Source: Mycolicibacterium lutetiense (GTDB taxonomy: Bacteria; Actinomycetota; Actinomycetes; Mycobacteriales; Mycobacteriaceae). Taken from it: a stretch of 64,000 bases of DNA. The translations under genes and the position numbers were made by a program. The notes beneath the pieces were generated by a model. That model had not been told where the DNA came from and made no database searches. It was given only the letters and a program-made list of their open reading frames with translations. Of the stretch, positions 20,138 to 27,960 are shown piece by piece (the stretch's first letter is position 1; the number at the start of each line of letters is the position of its first letter). Location: NCBI RefSeq assembly GCF_017876775.1, contig NZ_JAGIOP010000001.1, positions 1,240,001-1,304,000 of the forward strand, read 5' to 3'.

Positions 20138-20887
20138 GTGAGTGCAGCGCTTTTCTACGTCGACGCGCTGCCGGGCGCGGGGGAGCTCGCCGTCGTCGAC
20201 GGCGACGAGGGCTTCCACGCGTCCAATGTGCGCCGCATCCGCGTCGGCGAGCAGATCGATCTGAGCGACGGCGCCGGGACGCTGGCCCATTGCGTCGTCG
20301 CGGACACCGCCAAGGGCCGGTTGTCGGCGACGGTGACCGAGCGGGTCGCCATCGCGGCGCCGCGCCCGGCTGTCACCGTGGTTCAGGCGCTGCCCAAGTC
20401 GGATCGCTCAGAGTTGGCCGTCGAGCTGGCCACCGAGGCCGGTGCGGACGGCTTTGTCGCCTGGCAGGCGACTCGGTGTGTGGCCCGCTGGGAGGGCCCG
20501 AAGGTGGAAAAGGGCCTGCGGCGCTGGGAGGCGGTGGCCCGCTCGGCGGCCCGCCAGTCACGGCGGGCGTACGTCCCGGCCGTCGAGGGCGTGGTCTCCA
20601 CGGCTGCACTGACCCAGCGTGTCGCCGACGCCGTGGCCGGTGGTGCGGTGGTGCTGGCGTTGCACGAATCAGCCGCCGAGCCTTTGGCCGAACTGCCTCT
20701 GGCCCAAGCAGATTCACTGATGCTCATCGTCGGGCCCGAAGGTGGCATCGCCGATGAGGAGATCGCCGCTTTCGCCGCGGCGGGAGCGAAGGCCGTCCGC
20801 CTGGGCCCGACTGTCCTGCGGACGTCGACGGCCGCGGCCGTGGCGCTGGGGGCGATCGGTGCGCTCACTGCGCGCTGGGAAATCTAG
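20138..20887 (+). CDS. rsmE: RsmE, 16S rRNA (uracil-1498-N3) methyltransferase
   Basis: The 249-residue SPOUT-class methyltransferase modifies U1498 in the decoding region of 16S rRNA. Typical features are the N-terminal PUA-like part ([16 protein letters not shown]), [16 protein letters not shown] in the middle and the C-terminal knot region binding S-adenosylmethionine ([14 protein letters not shown], then [12 protein letters not shown]). GTG at 20138, 4 bases after dnaJ2, was chosen because homologues start just before the ALFYVD strand. A frame running back into dnaJ2 is a shadow. Confidence 0.94.
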   Translation: MSAALFYVDALPGAGELAVVDGDEGFHASNVRRIRVGEQIDLSDGAGTLAHCVVADTAKGRLSATVTERVAIAAPRPAVTVVQALPKSDRSELAVELATEAGADGFVAWQATRCVARWEGPKVEKGLRRWEAVARSAARQSRRAYVPAVEGVVSTAALTQRVADAVAGGAVVLALHESAAEPLAELPLAQADSLMLIVGPEGGIADEEIAAFAAAGAKAVRLGPTVLRTSTAAAVALGAIGALTARWEI

Positions 20888-20941
20888 CGCCCTCGGTATC
20901 TAGCACCCTCGGTACGGCCGGATTCGCATTACGCTCCAATC

Positions 20942-21706
20942 GTGAGTTTGCCGCCCCAGGGCCAGCCGCCCCAAGGCTCGCCGTCGCCCTACGGGCAGCA
21001 GCCCCCGTACTGGCCGCCACCACAACCGCAACAGTGGCCCGGCGCGCCGGGTGGTCCGAGCCCGTGCGGGCCGCCCTCGTACGGTCAGCCACCGAACTGG
21101 CCTCCGGTCGGACCGCCACCTGCGCCGAAGAAATCGGGACTCGGCAAGGTGATCGTCGGCATCGTGGTTGTCCTGAGCGTCTCGATGCTCGCCTTGGTGG
21201 GCTACGGGCTCTTCAAGGTGGCTGATGAGGGGCAAGACCGGACTGCCTACTCGGCGTCCAGTTTTTCCGCTGTCTGCGAGAACGACCGGATCAGCACCGC
21301 CCCGGAATACGGCAAGCCCTACAACATCGCGGCCTTCTACGAAGGTCTCGGAATCATGGACGAAACCTGGTTGCCGGTCCCTTCCGACAAATGGGCCGGG
21401 TCCGACGAGTTTTCCGAGATCAACGCGGTCGCCTGTCTGGAGCGAACGAAGGGTAGCGAGGCGAAATCCACGTCGTGCGACTATGACGATGACGGGAACA
21501 GCATCACCGTCGACTACTACTCCGCCGAATACGGGATCGAACTCCGCGAGGCCAAGACCGGCAAGGTCATCCGGGACCTGGGAACAGTGTCAGGTACTGC
21601 CGGCTCCTGTCCGTTCATCGCCTCGTACGATCGCCGGTCTCAGAAGATGTACGCCGCTCCCGACGGTGACGCCGTGGCGGCCAAGTTGGCGGAATTCGAT
21701 GGCTAG
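20942..21706 (+). CDS. proline-rich single-pass membrane protein, unknown function
   Basis: This 254-residue protein has about 60 N-terminal residues rich in Pro, Gln and Gly (PPQGQPPQGSPSPYGQQ). A basic stretch (APKKSGLGK) and one transmembrane helix (VIVGIVVVLSVSMLALVGYGLF, about 65-87) follow. The outer domain of about 165 residues has Cys residues (SAVCEN, VACLER, STSCDY, GSCPF) that could form two disulfides. The layout is that of many actinobacterial envelope proteins with a cytoplasmic proline-rich tail. The start is GTG. I do not recognise the outer domain. It sits between rsmE and phoH, where M. tuberculosis carries a PE_PGRS gene and hypotheticals. Confidence 0.75.
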   Translation: MSLPPQGQPPQGSPSPYGQQPPYWPPPQPQQWPGAPGGPSPCGPPSYGQPPNWPPVGPPPAPKKSGLGKVIVGIVVVLSVSMLALVGYGLFKVADEGQDRTAYSASSFSAVCENDRISTAPEYGKPYNIAAFYEGLGIMDETWLPVPSDKWAGSDEFSEINAVACLERTKGSEAKSTSCDYDDDGNSITVDYYSAEYGIELREAKTGKVIRDLGTVSGTAGSCPFIASYDRRSQKMYAAPDGDAVAAKLAEFDG

Positions 21707-21891
21707 CCGCCCCACATCACCTCGTTGACCTGTGCGTTTACTCGGTCGGCGGGTCCGGCTCGCCAACCGTGACGCGCTGATCGCCGCCGGCCCGCTCAAC
21801 CATTGGGGCGTGTTGTTGACCAGCGGTAAACTGGCAACAGTACGACGGCAGCCAGCCGTTACGAGAACACGAAAGCAGGCACAAACTCCAC

Positions 21892-22938
21892 GTGACGCCC
21901 CGCGACACGACCGCTGACACGTCGGCCACCCCATCGGAATCGGTCCGCAGCAGCATCACTGTTCCGCCCGACATCATCGTGGGCCTGCTCGGCTCCGCCG
22001 ATGAGAATCTGCGGGCACTCGAAAGACTTCTGATCGCCGACATTCACGCCCGCGGCAATCAGATCACCCTCACCGGCGAGCCCGCTGACGTCGCGCTCGC
22101 CGAGCGCGTCGTCGCCGAGCTGATTGCCGTCGCCTCCCGCGGGCAGGCGGTGACTGCTGAAGCGGTGCGCCACAGCGTCGCGATCCTGACCGGTACCGAG
22201 GACGCGTCACCGGCCGAGGTGCTCACGCTCGACATCCTGAGCCGCCGCGGTAAGACCATCCGGCCCAAGACGCTCAACCAGAAGCGCTACGTCGACGCCA
22301 TCGACGCGCACACCATCGTGTTCGGCATCGGCCCGGCCGGTACCGGCAAGACCTACCTGGCGATGGCCAAGGCGGTCAGTGCCCTGCAGTCCAAGCAGGT
22401 CAACCGAATCATTCTGACCCGGCCCGCAGTGGAAGCCGGTGAGCGCCTTGGTTTTCTGCCCGGCACATTGACCGAGAAGATCGACCCGTATCTGCGGCCG
22501 CTCTATGACGCGCTGCACGACATGATGGATCCGGCTGCCATTCCGAACCTGTTGGCAGCCGGGGTGATCGAGGTCGCGCCGCTGGCGTTCATGCGCGGGA
22601 GAAGCCTCAATGACGCGTTCATCATTCTCGACGAGGCGCAGAACACCACCGCCGAGCAGATGAAGATGTTCCTGACCCGCCTGGGGTTCGGCTCGAAAAT
22701 CGTTGTCACCGGCGATATCACGCAAGTCGATCTGCCCGGCGGGGCGCGATCGGGCCTGCGGGCTGCGATGGACATCCTCGACGGGCTCGATGACATCCAC
22801 TTCGCCGAGCTCACCAGCGCCGACGTGGTCCGACACCGCCTGGTGTCGGAGATCGTCGACGCGTACGCCCGACATGAGGAGCCGGCATTGCTCAACCGTT
22901 CCCAACGCCGTTCATCGAACGGGCGGCCGCGTAGATGA
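21892..22938 (+). CDS. phoH: PhoH-like ATPase (PhoH1)
   Basis: The 348-residue P-loop protein has an N-terminal nucleic-acid-binding region, then the PhoH ATPase: Walker [12 protein letters not shown] near 147, the family stretch [21 protein letters not shown], and Walker [12 protein letters not shown] near 243. PhoH proteins hydrolyse ATP and are linked to RNA metabolism. In mycobacteria the gene is the first of a tight operon with ybeY, and its stop overlaps ybeY as ATGA. The start is GTG at 21892. The 185 bases upstream carry no gene; a possible -35 hexamer TTGACC is visible near 21816, but no clear -10. Confidence 0.93.
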   Translation: MTPRDTTADTSATPSESVRSSITVPPDIIVGLLGSADENLRALERLLIADIHARGNQITLTGEPADVALAERVVAELIAVASRGQAVTAEAVRHSVAILTGTEDASPAEVLTLDILSRRGKTIRPKTLNQKRYVDAIDAHTIVFGIGPAGTGKTYLAMAKAVSALQSKQVNRIILTRPAVEAGERLGFLPGTLTEKIDPYLRPLYDALHDMMDPAAIPNLLAAGVIEVAPLAFMRGRSLNDAFIILDEAQNTTAEQMKMFLTRLGFGSKIVVTGDITQVDLPGGARSGLRAAMDILDGLDDIHFAELTSADVVRHRLVSEIVDAYARHEEPALLNRSQRRSSNGRPRR

Positions 22939-23471
22939 GCATCGAGGTATCCAACGAGTCGGGCATCGATGTCTCCGAGGACGAGCTGATCAGCGTCGCG
23001 CGCTTCGTCATCGCAAAGATGGACGTGCACCCGGCGGCTGAGTTGTCGATGGTGCTGCTGGACAGTGCGGCGATGGCCGACCTGCACATGCGGTGGATGG
23101 ACCTGCCCGGTCCCACCGATGTGATGAGTTTCCCGATGGATGAGCTGGAGCCCGGGGGCCGGCCGGATGCGCCCGAGCCGGGTCCGGCGATGCTCGGTGA
23201 CATCGTGCTGTGCCCGGAATTCGCCGAGCAGCAGGCCGCCAACGCCGGGCACTCGCTCGGTCAGGAGTTGGCGCTGCTGACGGTGCACGGTGTGTTGCAT
23301 CTGCTCGGCTACGACCACGCCGAACCGGACGAGGAGAAGGAGATGTTCGCGCTGCAGCGTCAGCTCCTCGAGGAGTGGGTGGCTGATCAGGTCGAGGCCT
23401 ATCACACCGACCGTCAGAGCGAGAAAGACCAGCGGTTGCTGGACAAGTCCCGATATTTCGACGAATCGTGA
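22935..23471 (+). CDS. ybeY: YbeY, endoribonuclease for rRNA maturation
   Basis: The 178-residue metal-dependent endoribonuclease acts in 16S rRNA 3' processing and ribosome quality control. The zinc-binding family signature [11 protein letters not shown] lies near residue 118, with [11 protein letters not shown] before it. It is translationally coupled on both sides (ATGA with phoH, GTGA with the CorC-type gene). phoH-ybeY-corC-era is a widely conserved order. Confidence 0.96.
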   Translation: MSIEVSNESGIDVSEDELISVARFVIAKMDVHPAAELSMVLLDSAAMADLHMRWMDLPGPTDVMSFPMDELEPGGRPDAPEPGPAMLGDIVLCPEFAEQQAANAGHSLGQELALLTVHGVLHLLGYDHAEPDEEKEMFALQRQLLEEWVADQVEAYHTDRQSEKDQRLLDKSRYFDES

Positions 23472-24769
23472 CCGGCATACTTCCGCTGCTCGGCGCCGTG
23501 GTGCTGGTCGGGTTCGGTGGCCTTTTCGCCGCCATCGATGCCGCCCTGTCCACGGTCTCGATCGCGCGGATCGAGGAGCTGGTCCGCGAGGAGCGTCCGG
23601 GTGCCGCGCGGCTGAGCCGCGTAGTCGCCGAGCGGCCCCGCTACATCAATCTTGTTGTACTACTCCGCATTACCTGCGAGATCACCGCCACCGTGCTGCT
23701 GGCGTCCTATCTCGACGGGCATCTCGGCGTCGGATGGGGCCTGGTGGCGTCCGCCGCGATCATGGTGGTGACGAGTTTCGTGGTCATCGGCGTCGGTCCC
23801 CGCACGGTCGGCAGGCAGAACGCCTACTCCATCGCGCTGATCTCAGCCTTACCGCTGCAGGCGATCTCGGTGCTACTCGCGCCGATCAGCCGCCTGCTGG
23901 TGTTGATCGGTAACGCGCTGACTCCCGGCCGCGGTTTCCGCAACGGGCCGTTCGCCTCCGAGATCGAGTTGCGTGAGGTCGTCGACCTGGCGCAGCAGCG
24001 CGGCGTGGTGGCCGACGAGGAACGCCGGATGATTCAGTCGGTGTTCGAACTCGGCGACACCCCGGCCCGCGAGGTCATGGTGCCGCGCACCGAGATGGTG
24101 TGGATCGAAAGTGACAAATCAGCGGGTCAAGCGACGTCGTTGGCGGTGCGCAGCGGACATTCCCGCATCCCGGTGATCGGCGAGAACGTCGACGACATCG
24201 TCGGCGTGGTCTACCTGAAAGACCTTGTCCAGCAGACCTATTACTCGACCAACGGCGGCAGCGACACCAACGTGGCGCAGTTGATGCGTCCGGCAGTATT
24301 CGTCCCGGACTCCAAGCCACTCGACGAGCTGCTCAAGGAGATGCAGCTCGACCGCAACCACATGGCGCTGCTCGTCGATGAGTACGGCGCGATCGCCGGT
24401 CTGGTCACCATCGAGGACGTGCTTGAGGAGATCGTGGGCGAGATCGTCGATGAGTACGACGTCGGCGAGGTCGTTCCGGTGGAGGACCTCGGTGATCACG
24501 AGTACCGCGTGTCGGCGAGGCTACCGATCGAAGACCTCTGTGAGCTCTACGGCAGGGAGCCTGACGAAGACCTGGAACCGGACACCGTCGGCGGTCTGGT
24601 TGCGTTCGAGCTGGGACGCGTGCCGCTGCCCGGAGCCGAAGTCATGTGGGAAGGCCTGCGGTTGCGCGCCGAGGGCGGTTCCGACCACCGCGGACGGGTG
24701 CGGATCGGCACAGTTCTGGTCAGCCCGGCTGAATCCGAGAAACAGGAGACCCGAGATACAGATGAGTGA
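23468..24769 (+). CDS. CNNM/CorC-family membrane protein with CBS domains
   Basis: The 433-residue protein has an N-terminal CNNM (DUF21) membrane domain with about four helices in the first 160 residues ([20 protein letters not shown] and others). Two CBS domains follow ([38 protein letters not shown]), then a C-terminal CorC/HlyC domain. The family is implicated in Mg2+ or Co2+ efflux or its control. It matches M. tuberculosis Rv2366c by position. GTG at 23468 overlaps the ybeY stop. Substrate is inferred from the family only. Confidence 0.92.
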   Translation: MTGILPLLGAVVLVGFGGLFAAIDAALSTVSIARIEELVREERPGAARLSRVVAERPRYINLVVLLRITCEITATVLLASYLDGHLGVGWGLVASAAIMVVTSFVVIGVGPRTVGRQNAYSIALISALPLQAISVLLAPISRLLVLIGNALTPGRGFRNGPFASEIELREVVDLAQQRGVVADEERRMIQSVFELGDTPAREVMVPRTEMVWIESDKSAGQATSLAVRSGHSRIPVIGENVDDIVGVVYLKDLVQQTYYSTNGGSDTNVAQLMRPAVFVPDSKPLDELLKEMQLDRNHMALLVDEYGAIAGLVTIEDVLEEIVGEIVDEYDVGEVVPVEDLGDHEYRVSARLPIEDLCELYGREPDEDLEPDTVGGLVAFELGRVPLPGAEVMWEGLRLRAEGGSDHRGRVRIGTVLVSPAESEKQETRDTDE

Positions 24770-25079
24770 GCTCGACGCAGAAGACAACAAGCTGGTGGTG
24801 CTGGCCCGCGGCGCGATGGGCCGCGCCGAGGCTTCCACCGGTGCGGCGGTGCGCGACCAGGACGGCCGTACCTACGCAGGTGCCCCGGTGAACCTCGCCG
24901 CGTTCCAGTTGACCGCGTTGCAGTCGGCAGTGGCCGCTGCGGTGTCCAGCGGTGCCACCGGGCTGGAGGCCGCGGTGCTGGTGGGCGGCTCCGCCGACGA
25001 CGCAGGCGTCGTCGCCGTGCGGGAACTGTCCGCCGACGCCGTGGTGATCGTCACCGACCTGGCAGGAGCCCCGGTATGA
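24762..25079 (+). CDS. small cytidine-deaminase-fold protein (Rv2365c-type), probably non-catalytic
   Basis: The 105-residue protein lies between the CorC-type gene and era, as in M. tuberculosis. [18 protein letters not shown] resembles the cytidine deaminase core, and the length fits a trimmed deaminase fold. The zinc-binding HAE and PCxxC motifs are absent and the chain has no Cys at all, so catalysis is unlikely. ATG at 24762 lies inside the end of the upstream gene (8-base overlap) and follows CAGGAGA. The stop overlaps era as ATGA. A longer frame from 24378 is a shadow of the upstream gene. Confidence 0.85.
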   Translation: MSELDAEDNKLVVLARGAMGRAEASTGAAVRDQDGRTYAGAPVNLAAFQLTALQSAVAAAVSSGATGLEAAVLVGGSADDAGVVAVRELSADAVVIVTDLAGAPV

Positions 25080-25975
25080 CTGAATTCCGTTCCGGCTTCG
25101 TCTGTTTCGTCGGCCGGCCCAACACCGGCAAGTCGACGCTGACCAATGCATTGGTGGGGCAGAAGGTCGCGATCACCTCGAACCGGCCGCAGACCACCCG
25201 GCACACCATCCGTGGCATCGTGCACCGCGAGGACTTCCAGATCATCCTGGTAGACACCCCGGGGCTGCACCGTCCGCGCACATTGCTCGGGCAACGGCTC
25301 AACGAGCTGGTCAAGAACACCTATTCTGAGGTGGACGTGATCGGTATGTGTTTCCCCGCCGATGAGCGCATCGGCCCCGGTGACCGCTGGATCTATCAGC
25401 AGATCCGGGCGGTGGCACCCAGGACCACGCTGATCGCCATCGTCACCAAGACCGACAAGGTGCCCAAGGACCGGGTCGCCGAACAGTTGATGGCCGTCAG
25501 CGAACTCCTGGGGCCGGACGCCGACATCGTGCCGGTGTCGGCCACCGCGGGCGAACAACTCGATGTGCTCACCGATGTCCTCGTCGCCAAACTGCCGCCG
25601 GGTCCTGCCTATTACCCCGACGGTGAGCTGACCGACGAGCCCGAGGAAGTACTGATGGCCGAGCTCATCCGCGAGGCCGCCCTCGAAGGCGTGCGCGACG
25701 AATTGCCGCACTCGCTGGCCGTCGTTATCGAGGAGGTCGAGGAAAGGCAAGACCGAGACGACCTCATTGACGTGCGCGCCATCCTCTACGTCGAGCGTGA
25801 CAGCCAGAAGGGCATCGTCATCGGTAAGGGCGGCGCCCGCCTGCGTGAGGTCGGCACAGCCGCCCGCACCCAGATCGAAAAGCTGCTCGGCACAAAGGTT
25901 TATCTCGAGCTGCGGGTCAAGATCGCCAAGAACTGGCAGCGTGATCCGAAGCAGCTTGGGCGCCTGGGGTTCTGA
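25076..25975 (+). CDS. era: Era, ribosome-assembly GTPase
   Basis: The 299-residue GTPase binds 16S rRNA and assists 30S maturation. G motifs: G1 GRPNTGKST near residue 14, effector loop TTRHTI, G3 DTPGLH near 62, G4 TKTD near 124, G5 VSATAG. A C-terminal KH domain carries VIGKGGARLREVG near 242. It is the last gene of the phoH-ybeY-corC-era block and ends 29 bases before a hairpin. Confidence 0.97.
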   Translation: MTEFRSGFVCFVGRPNTGKSTLTNALVGQKVAITSNRPQTTRHTIRGIVHREDFQIILVDTPGLHRPRTLLGQRLNELVKNTYSEVDVIGMCFPADERIGPGDRWIYQQIRAVAPRTTLIAIVTKTDKVPKDRVAEQLMAVSELLGPDADIVPVSATAGEQLDVLTDVLVAKLPPGPAYYPDGELTDEPEEVLMAELIREAALEGVRDELPHSLAVVIEEVEERQDRDDLIDVRAILYVERDSQKGIVIGKGGARLREVGTAARTQIEKLLGTKVYLELRVKIAKNWQRDPKQLGRLGF

Positions 25976-26003
25976 CTGGCTTGGCGGTCGAGCGTGATGA
26001 TCT

Positions 26004-26020
26004 CGGTGCGGGTGGCACCG
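26004..26020. terminator. hairpin between convergent era and proline-rich gene
   Basis: A perfect 6-base stem, CGGTGC (26004-26009) with GCACCG (26015-26020), and a 5-base loop sit in the short gap between the era stop and the stop of the opposing gene. It is a plausible bidirectional terminator. Confidence 0.55.
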
Positions 26021-26027
26021 CGCCTCG

Positions 26028-26423
26028 CTATTTACTCATCACCACGAGAACCGCGATCAGGATCGCTATCGCGACAAAGATGATGCCGAAGATCATGAGA
26101 GAGGTCTTGACGCGGTCTCGTGCGGTGTTGCCTAAGCCTTGCGATGAGGCGTCGGTGGCGAAGAACATCAGGTTGTCCAGAATCCGCCAAACCCGCGAAT
26201 TTCCGTCGTCCTGCCTGGCGGCAGGCTGAGGGGGGACGGGCGGCAGTGGGTAATACGAGGCTTGCGGTTGGGCGGCGTAAGGCTGAGCGGGCGGGTAACC
26301 GCCGTTGGGTGAAGCGTTGGGCGGATAACCGTATCCGTAGGGTCCGGGCGGCGGCGGTGGCGCGGGCGGATTCGGCCCTGGTGGAGGTTGCTGCTGGGGG
26401 TGGTACGGATCCGGATAGCTCAT
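26028..26423 (-). CDS. proline-rich tail-anchored membrane protein, copy 2
   Basis: The 131-residue protein starts MSYPDPYHPQQQ. About 70 Pro/Gly/Tyr/Gln-rich residues are followed by a short soluble part (SRVWRILDNLMFFATD, ARDRVKTSL) and a C-terminal transmembrane helix (MIFGIIFVAIAILIAVLVVM), ending almost at the membrane. It is a paralogue of the gene at 26649-27011: the first ten residues and the NSRxWRI and TARDRVKT segments are shared. ATG start with AAGGGGAG upstream. Function unknown; position after an espACD-like operon suggests an envelope or secretion accessory role. That role is inference. Confidence 0.75.
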   Translation of the reverse strand: MSYPDPYHPQQQPPPGPNPPAPPPPPGPYGYGYPPNASPNGGYPPAQPYAAQPQASYYPLPPVPPQPAARQDDGNSRVWRILDNLMFFATDASSQGLGNTARDRVKTSLMIFGIIFVAIAILIAVLVVMSK

Positions 26424-26532
26424 TGCGGTACTCCCCTTGCCCTTTCAATAGCGTGCAAAAATCTTACATGGCCGACCAATTGGGGCCGATCAGCACTGCC
26501 GCCCCGGCCATTGTCAACGCGTCTGCTGACGA

Positions 26533-26637
26533 TCAGTGTTCGTCTCGCAGATATGCGGCCATCGCCTCGGCCTGGGCCGCCTCGGCTTGGGCAGGTGTGG
26601 GCAGATCGATCATGTTGTCGATGAACTGTGCTGCGCG
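26533..26637 (-). pseudogene. 3' fragment of the espD-like gene (duplication relic)
   Basis: This stretch encodes the last 34 or so residues of the espD-like protein (AAQFIDNMIDLPTPAQAEAA and onward, ending AAYLRDEH) at about 95% identity to the intact copy at 27078-27182. Homology stops abruptly near 26637 at CTGTGCTGCG. Upstream of that point the sequence belongs to the neighbouring proline-rich gene's 3' flank. It has no start or N-terminal part of its own, so it is a relic of the tandem duplication. Confidence 0.85.
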
Positions 26638-26648
26638 GCCATGGCGAC

Positions 26649-27011
26649 CTAAATCAACACCACAACCAGCATCAGAATCGCGAACCCGACAAGAGCGACG
26701 CCGATGATTATCAGCTGGGTCTTGACACGGTCGCGTGCGGTACTGCCCCGTTCCGAGGAGCCGCTGACGAGACTCAACAGGTCGTCCATGATCCGCCAAC
26801 CCCGCGAGTTACCGTTGTCCCGCTTGGCCTCTGGCTGAGGAGGGACGGGCGGCGGTGGGTAATACGGGGGGTGTGGCTGTGCGCCATAAGGCTGAGCGGG
26901 TGGGTAGCCACCGTTGGGCGGGTAACCGTATCCCTGGGGTCCAGGCGCTCCGGGCGGATAGGGCCCGGGCGAAGGTTGCTGCTGGGGGTGGTACGGATCC
27001 GGATAGCTCAC
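26649..27011 (-). CDS. proline-rich tail-anchored membrane protein, copy 1
   Basis: The 120-residue paralogue of the preceding entry has a Pro/Gly/Tyr/Gln-rich N-terminal 65 residues, then GNSRGWRIMDDLLSL and TARDRVKTQL, and a C-terminal transmembrane helix (LIIIGVALVGFAILMLVVVLI) ending the chain. The start is GTG with AAGGGGAG upstream. It lies 66 bases downstream of the espD-like gene on the same strand and so probably belongs to its operon. No enzyme motif. Function unknown. Confidence 0.78.
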   Translation of the reverse strand: MSYPDPYHPQQQPSPGPYPPGAPGPQGYGYPPNGGYPPAQPYGAQPHPPYYPPPPVPPQPEAKRDNGNSRGWRIMDDLLSLVSGSSERGSTARDRVKTQLIIIGVALVGFAILMLVVVLI

Positions 27012-27077
27012 TGCGCTGCTCCCCTTGCGCTATTCGATCGCCTGAAAAATCCTATATGACTGAACAACCCGGGCCGA

Positions 27078-27623
27078 TCAGTGGTCGTCTCGCAGATATG
27101 CGGCCATCGCCTCAGCCTGGGCCGCCTCGGCTTGGGCAGGTGTGGGCAGGTCGATCATGTTGTCGATGAACTGTGCTGCGACGTCCTGATCCATCCCCTG
27201 ATACATGAGCAGGCTCTGGACCATCGCGCGCTGAATTGCTCGACCCTGTATGTTGGCCAGCTTCGCAGTGGCCATGATGTCGCGGGCGAGGCCCGACTCG
27301 GTCATCGAGGTTATGGACGAGGACAACTCGACCCGGTTGATCGCGCCTGAGATCGTGGCTTGTGCGGTGATCGTCCCGGCGGGGTTGGTTACTCCGAAGG
27401 TGACAGGCCCCGACGTATCGTCGGAGTCATCGTGATCGGGCATGGGTGCAAGCGCATCAGCCGTTGGGCCGCTGGGGGTTTCGTCGACAGCTAACGCGTC
27501 GAGCCCTGACCAGTCGTCGTGGTTTTCATGGCTCTGCCCGTCGTCATCGAAACCGAGTGCATCGAGGTCGCTCGGGAATTGTTCGTCATCGGGATCGTCA
27601 TCGTCCCAGGTGTGATCGGTCAT
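27078..27623 (-). CDS. EspD-like ESX-1 secretion-associated protein
   Basis: The 181-residue protein has an acidic N-terminus (DDDDPDDEQF). From about residue 73 it closely follows the pattern of M. tuberculosis EspD as I recall it: FGVTNPAGTITAQA (EspD: FTVTNPPRTVSVS), INRVELSSSITSMTES (EspD: IDHVELSARVAWMSES) and a C-terminal LPTPAQAEAAQAEA (EspD: LPSPEEAAAAEAE). Length is near EspD's 184. EspD stabilises EspA and EspC and is needed for ESX-1 export. Here it follows the espC-like gene after 4 bases. Its 3' end has been duplicated downstream. Confidence 0.85.
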   Translation of the reverse strand: MTDHTWDDDDPDDEQFPSDLDALGFDDDGQSHENHDDWSGLDALAVDETPSGPTADALAPMPDHDDSDDTSGPVTFGVTNPAGTITAQATISGAINRVELSSSITSMTESGLARDIMATAKLANIQGRAIQRAMVQSLLMYQGMDQDVAAQFIDNMIDLPTPAQAEAAQAEAMAAYLRDDH

Positions 27624-27627
27624 GTGA

Positions 27628-27942
27628 TCAGCAGTGCATGGTCCGGCCGAGGTTGCCGGACTCCTGCGTGTCGGTCTGGTCGTACTGGGAGGCTGCCGTC
27701 GTCAGCTTTTCGGCCAGGTCGTTGGACGTGTTCATCATCGTTTCGGAGGCGGATTTGCGGGCTTCGTTCGCTTCGCACAGGGCTTGTTGGGAGGACCAGC
27801 AGATCGGGCCGTGTGTTGCCAGCACTTTCCATTCCACAAACGATGTCGTATCGCCGGCCGCGGAGAATCCCGCCGCGGCCGTGTCGTGGATGGTCGAAAT
27901 CTGTCGGAGGTCCGAGGTGAGAACTGTCAATTCGCCAGACAT
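27628..27942 (-). CDS. EspC-like ESX-1 substrate with YxxxD export motif
   Basis: The 104-residue helical protein matches EspC (103 residues). Shared features with the M. tuberculosis protein as I recall it: ELTVLTSDLRQISTIHDTAA (EspC: LTVQPERLGVLASHHDNAA), THGPIC (EspC: THGPYC), DLAEKLTTAASQYDQTD (EspC: DLAKSLRIAAKIYSEAD). The last contains YDQTD, a YxxxD motif that is the type VII secretion signal, about 17 residues from the C-terminus. It lies 18 bases after the espA-like gene and 4 bases before the espD-like gene. It is probably co-secreted with the EspA-like protein through an ESX-1-type system encoded elsewhere. Confidence 0.88.
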   Translation of the reverse strand: MSGELTVLTSDLRQISTIHDTAAAGFSAAGDTTSFVEWKVLATHGPICWSSQQALCEANEARKSASETMMNTSNDLAEKLTTAASQYDQTDTQESGNLGRTMHC

Positions 27943-27960
27943 GAATTGATCCTTTCGCGG

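Larger units (their letters stand above)
26028..27182 (-). repeat. tandem duplication of [espD 3' end + proline-rich gene]
   Basis: Unit 1 (26649-27182) is the proline-rich gene plus spacer and the last 105 bases of the espD-like gene. Unit 2 (26028-26637) is the same arrangement with a truncated espD end. Spacers align (CTCCCCTTGC and GGGGCCGATCAG/GGGCCGATCAG in both) except that unit 2 has 43 extra bases (26494-26536) bounded by direct GATCAG repeats. The two encoded proteins have diverged more than the espD ends, mainly by Pro-rich length changes. Confidence 0.85.
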
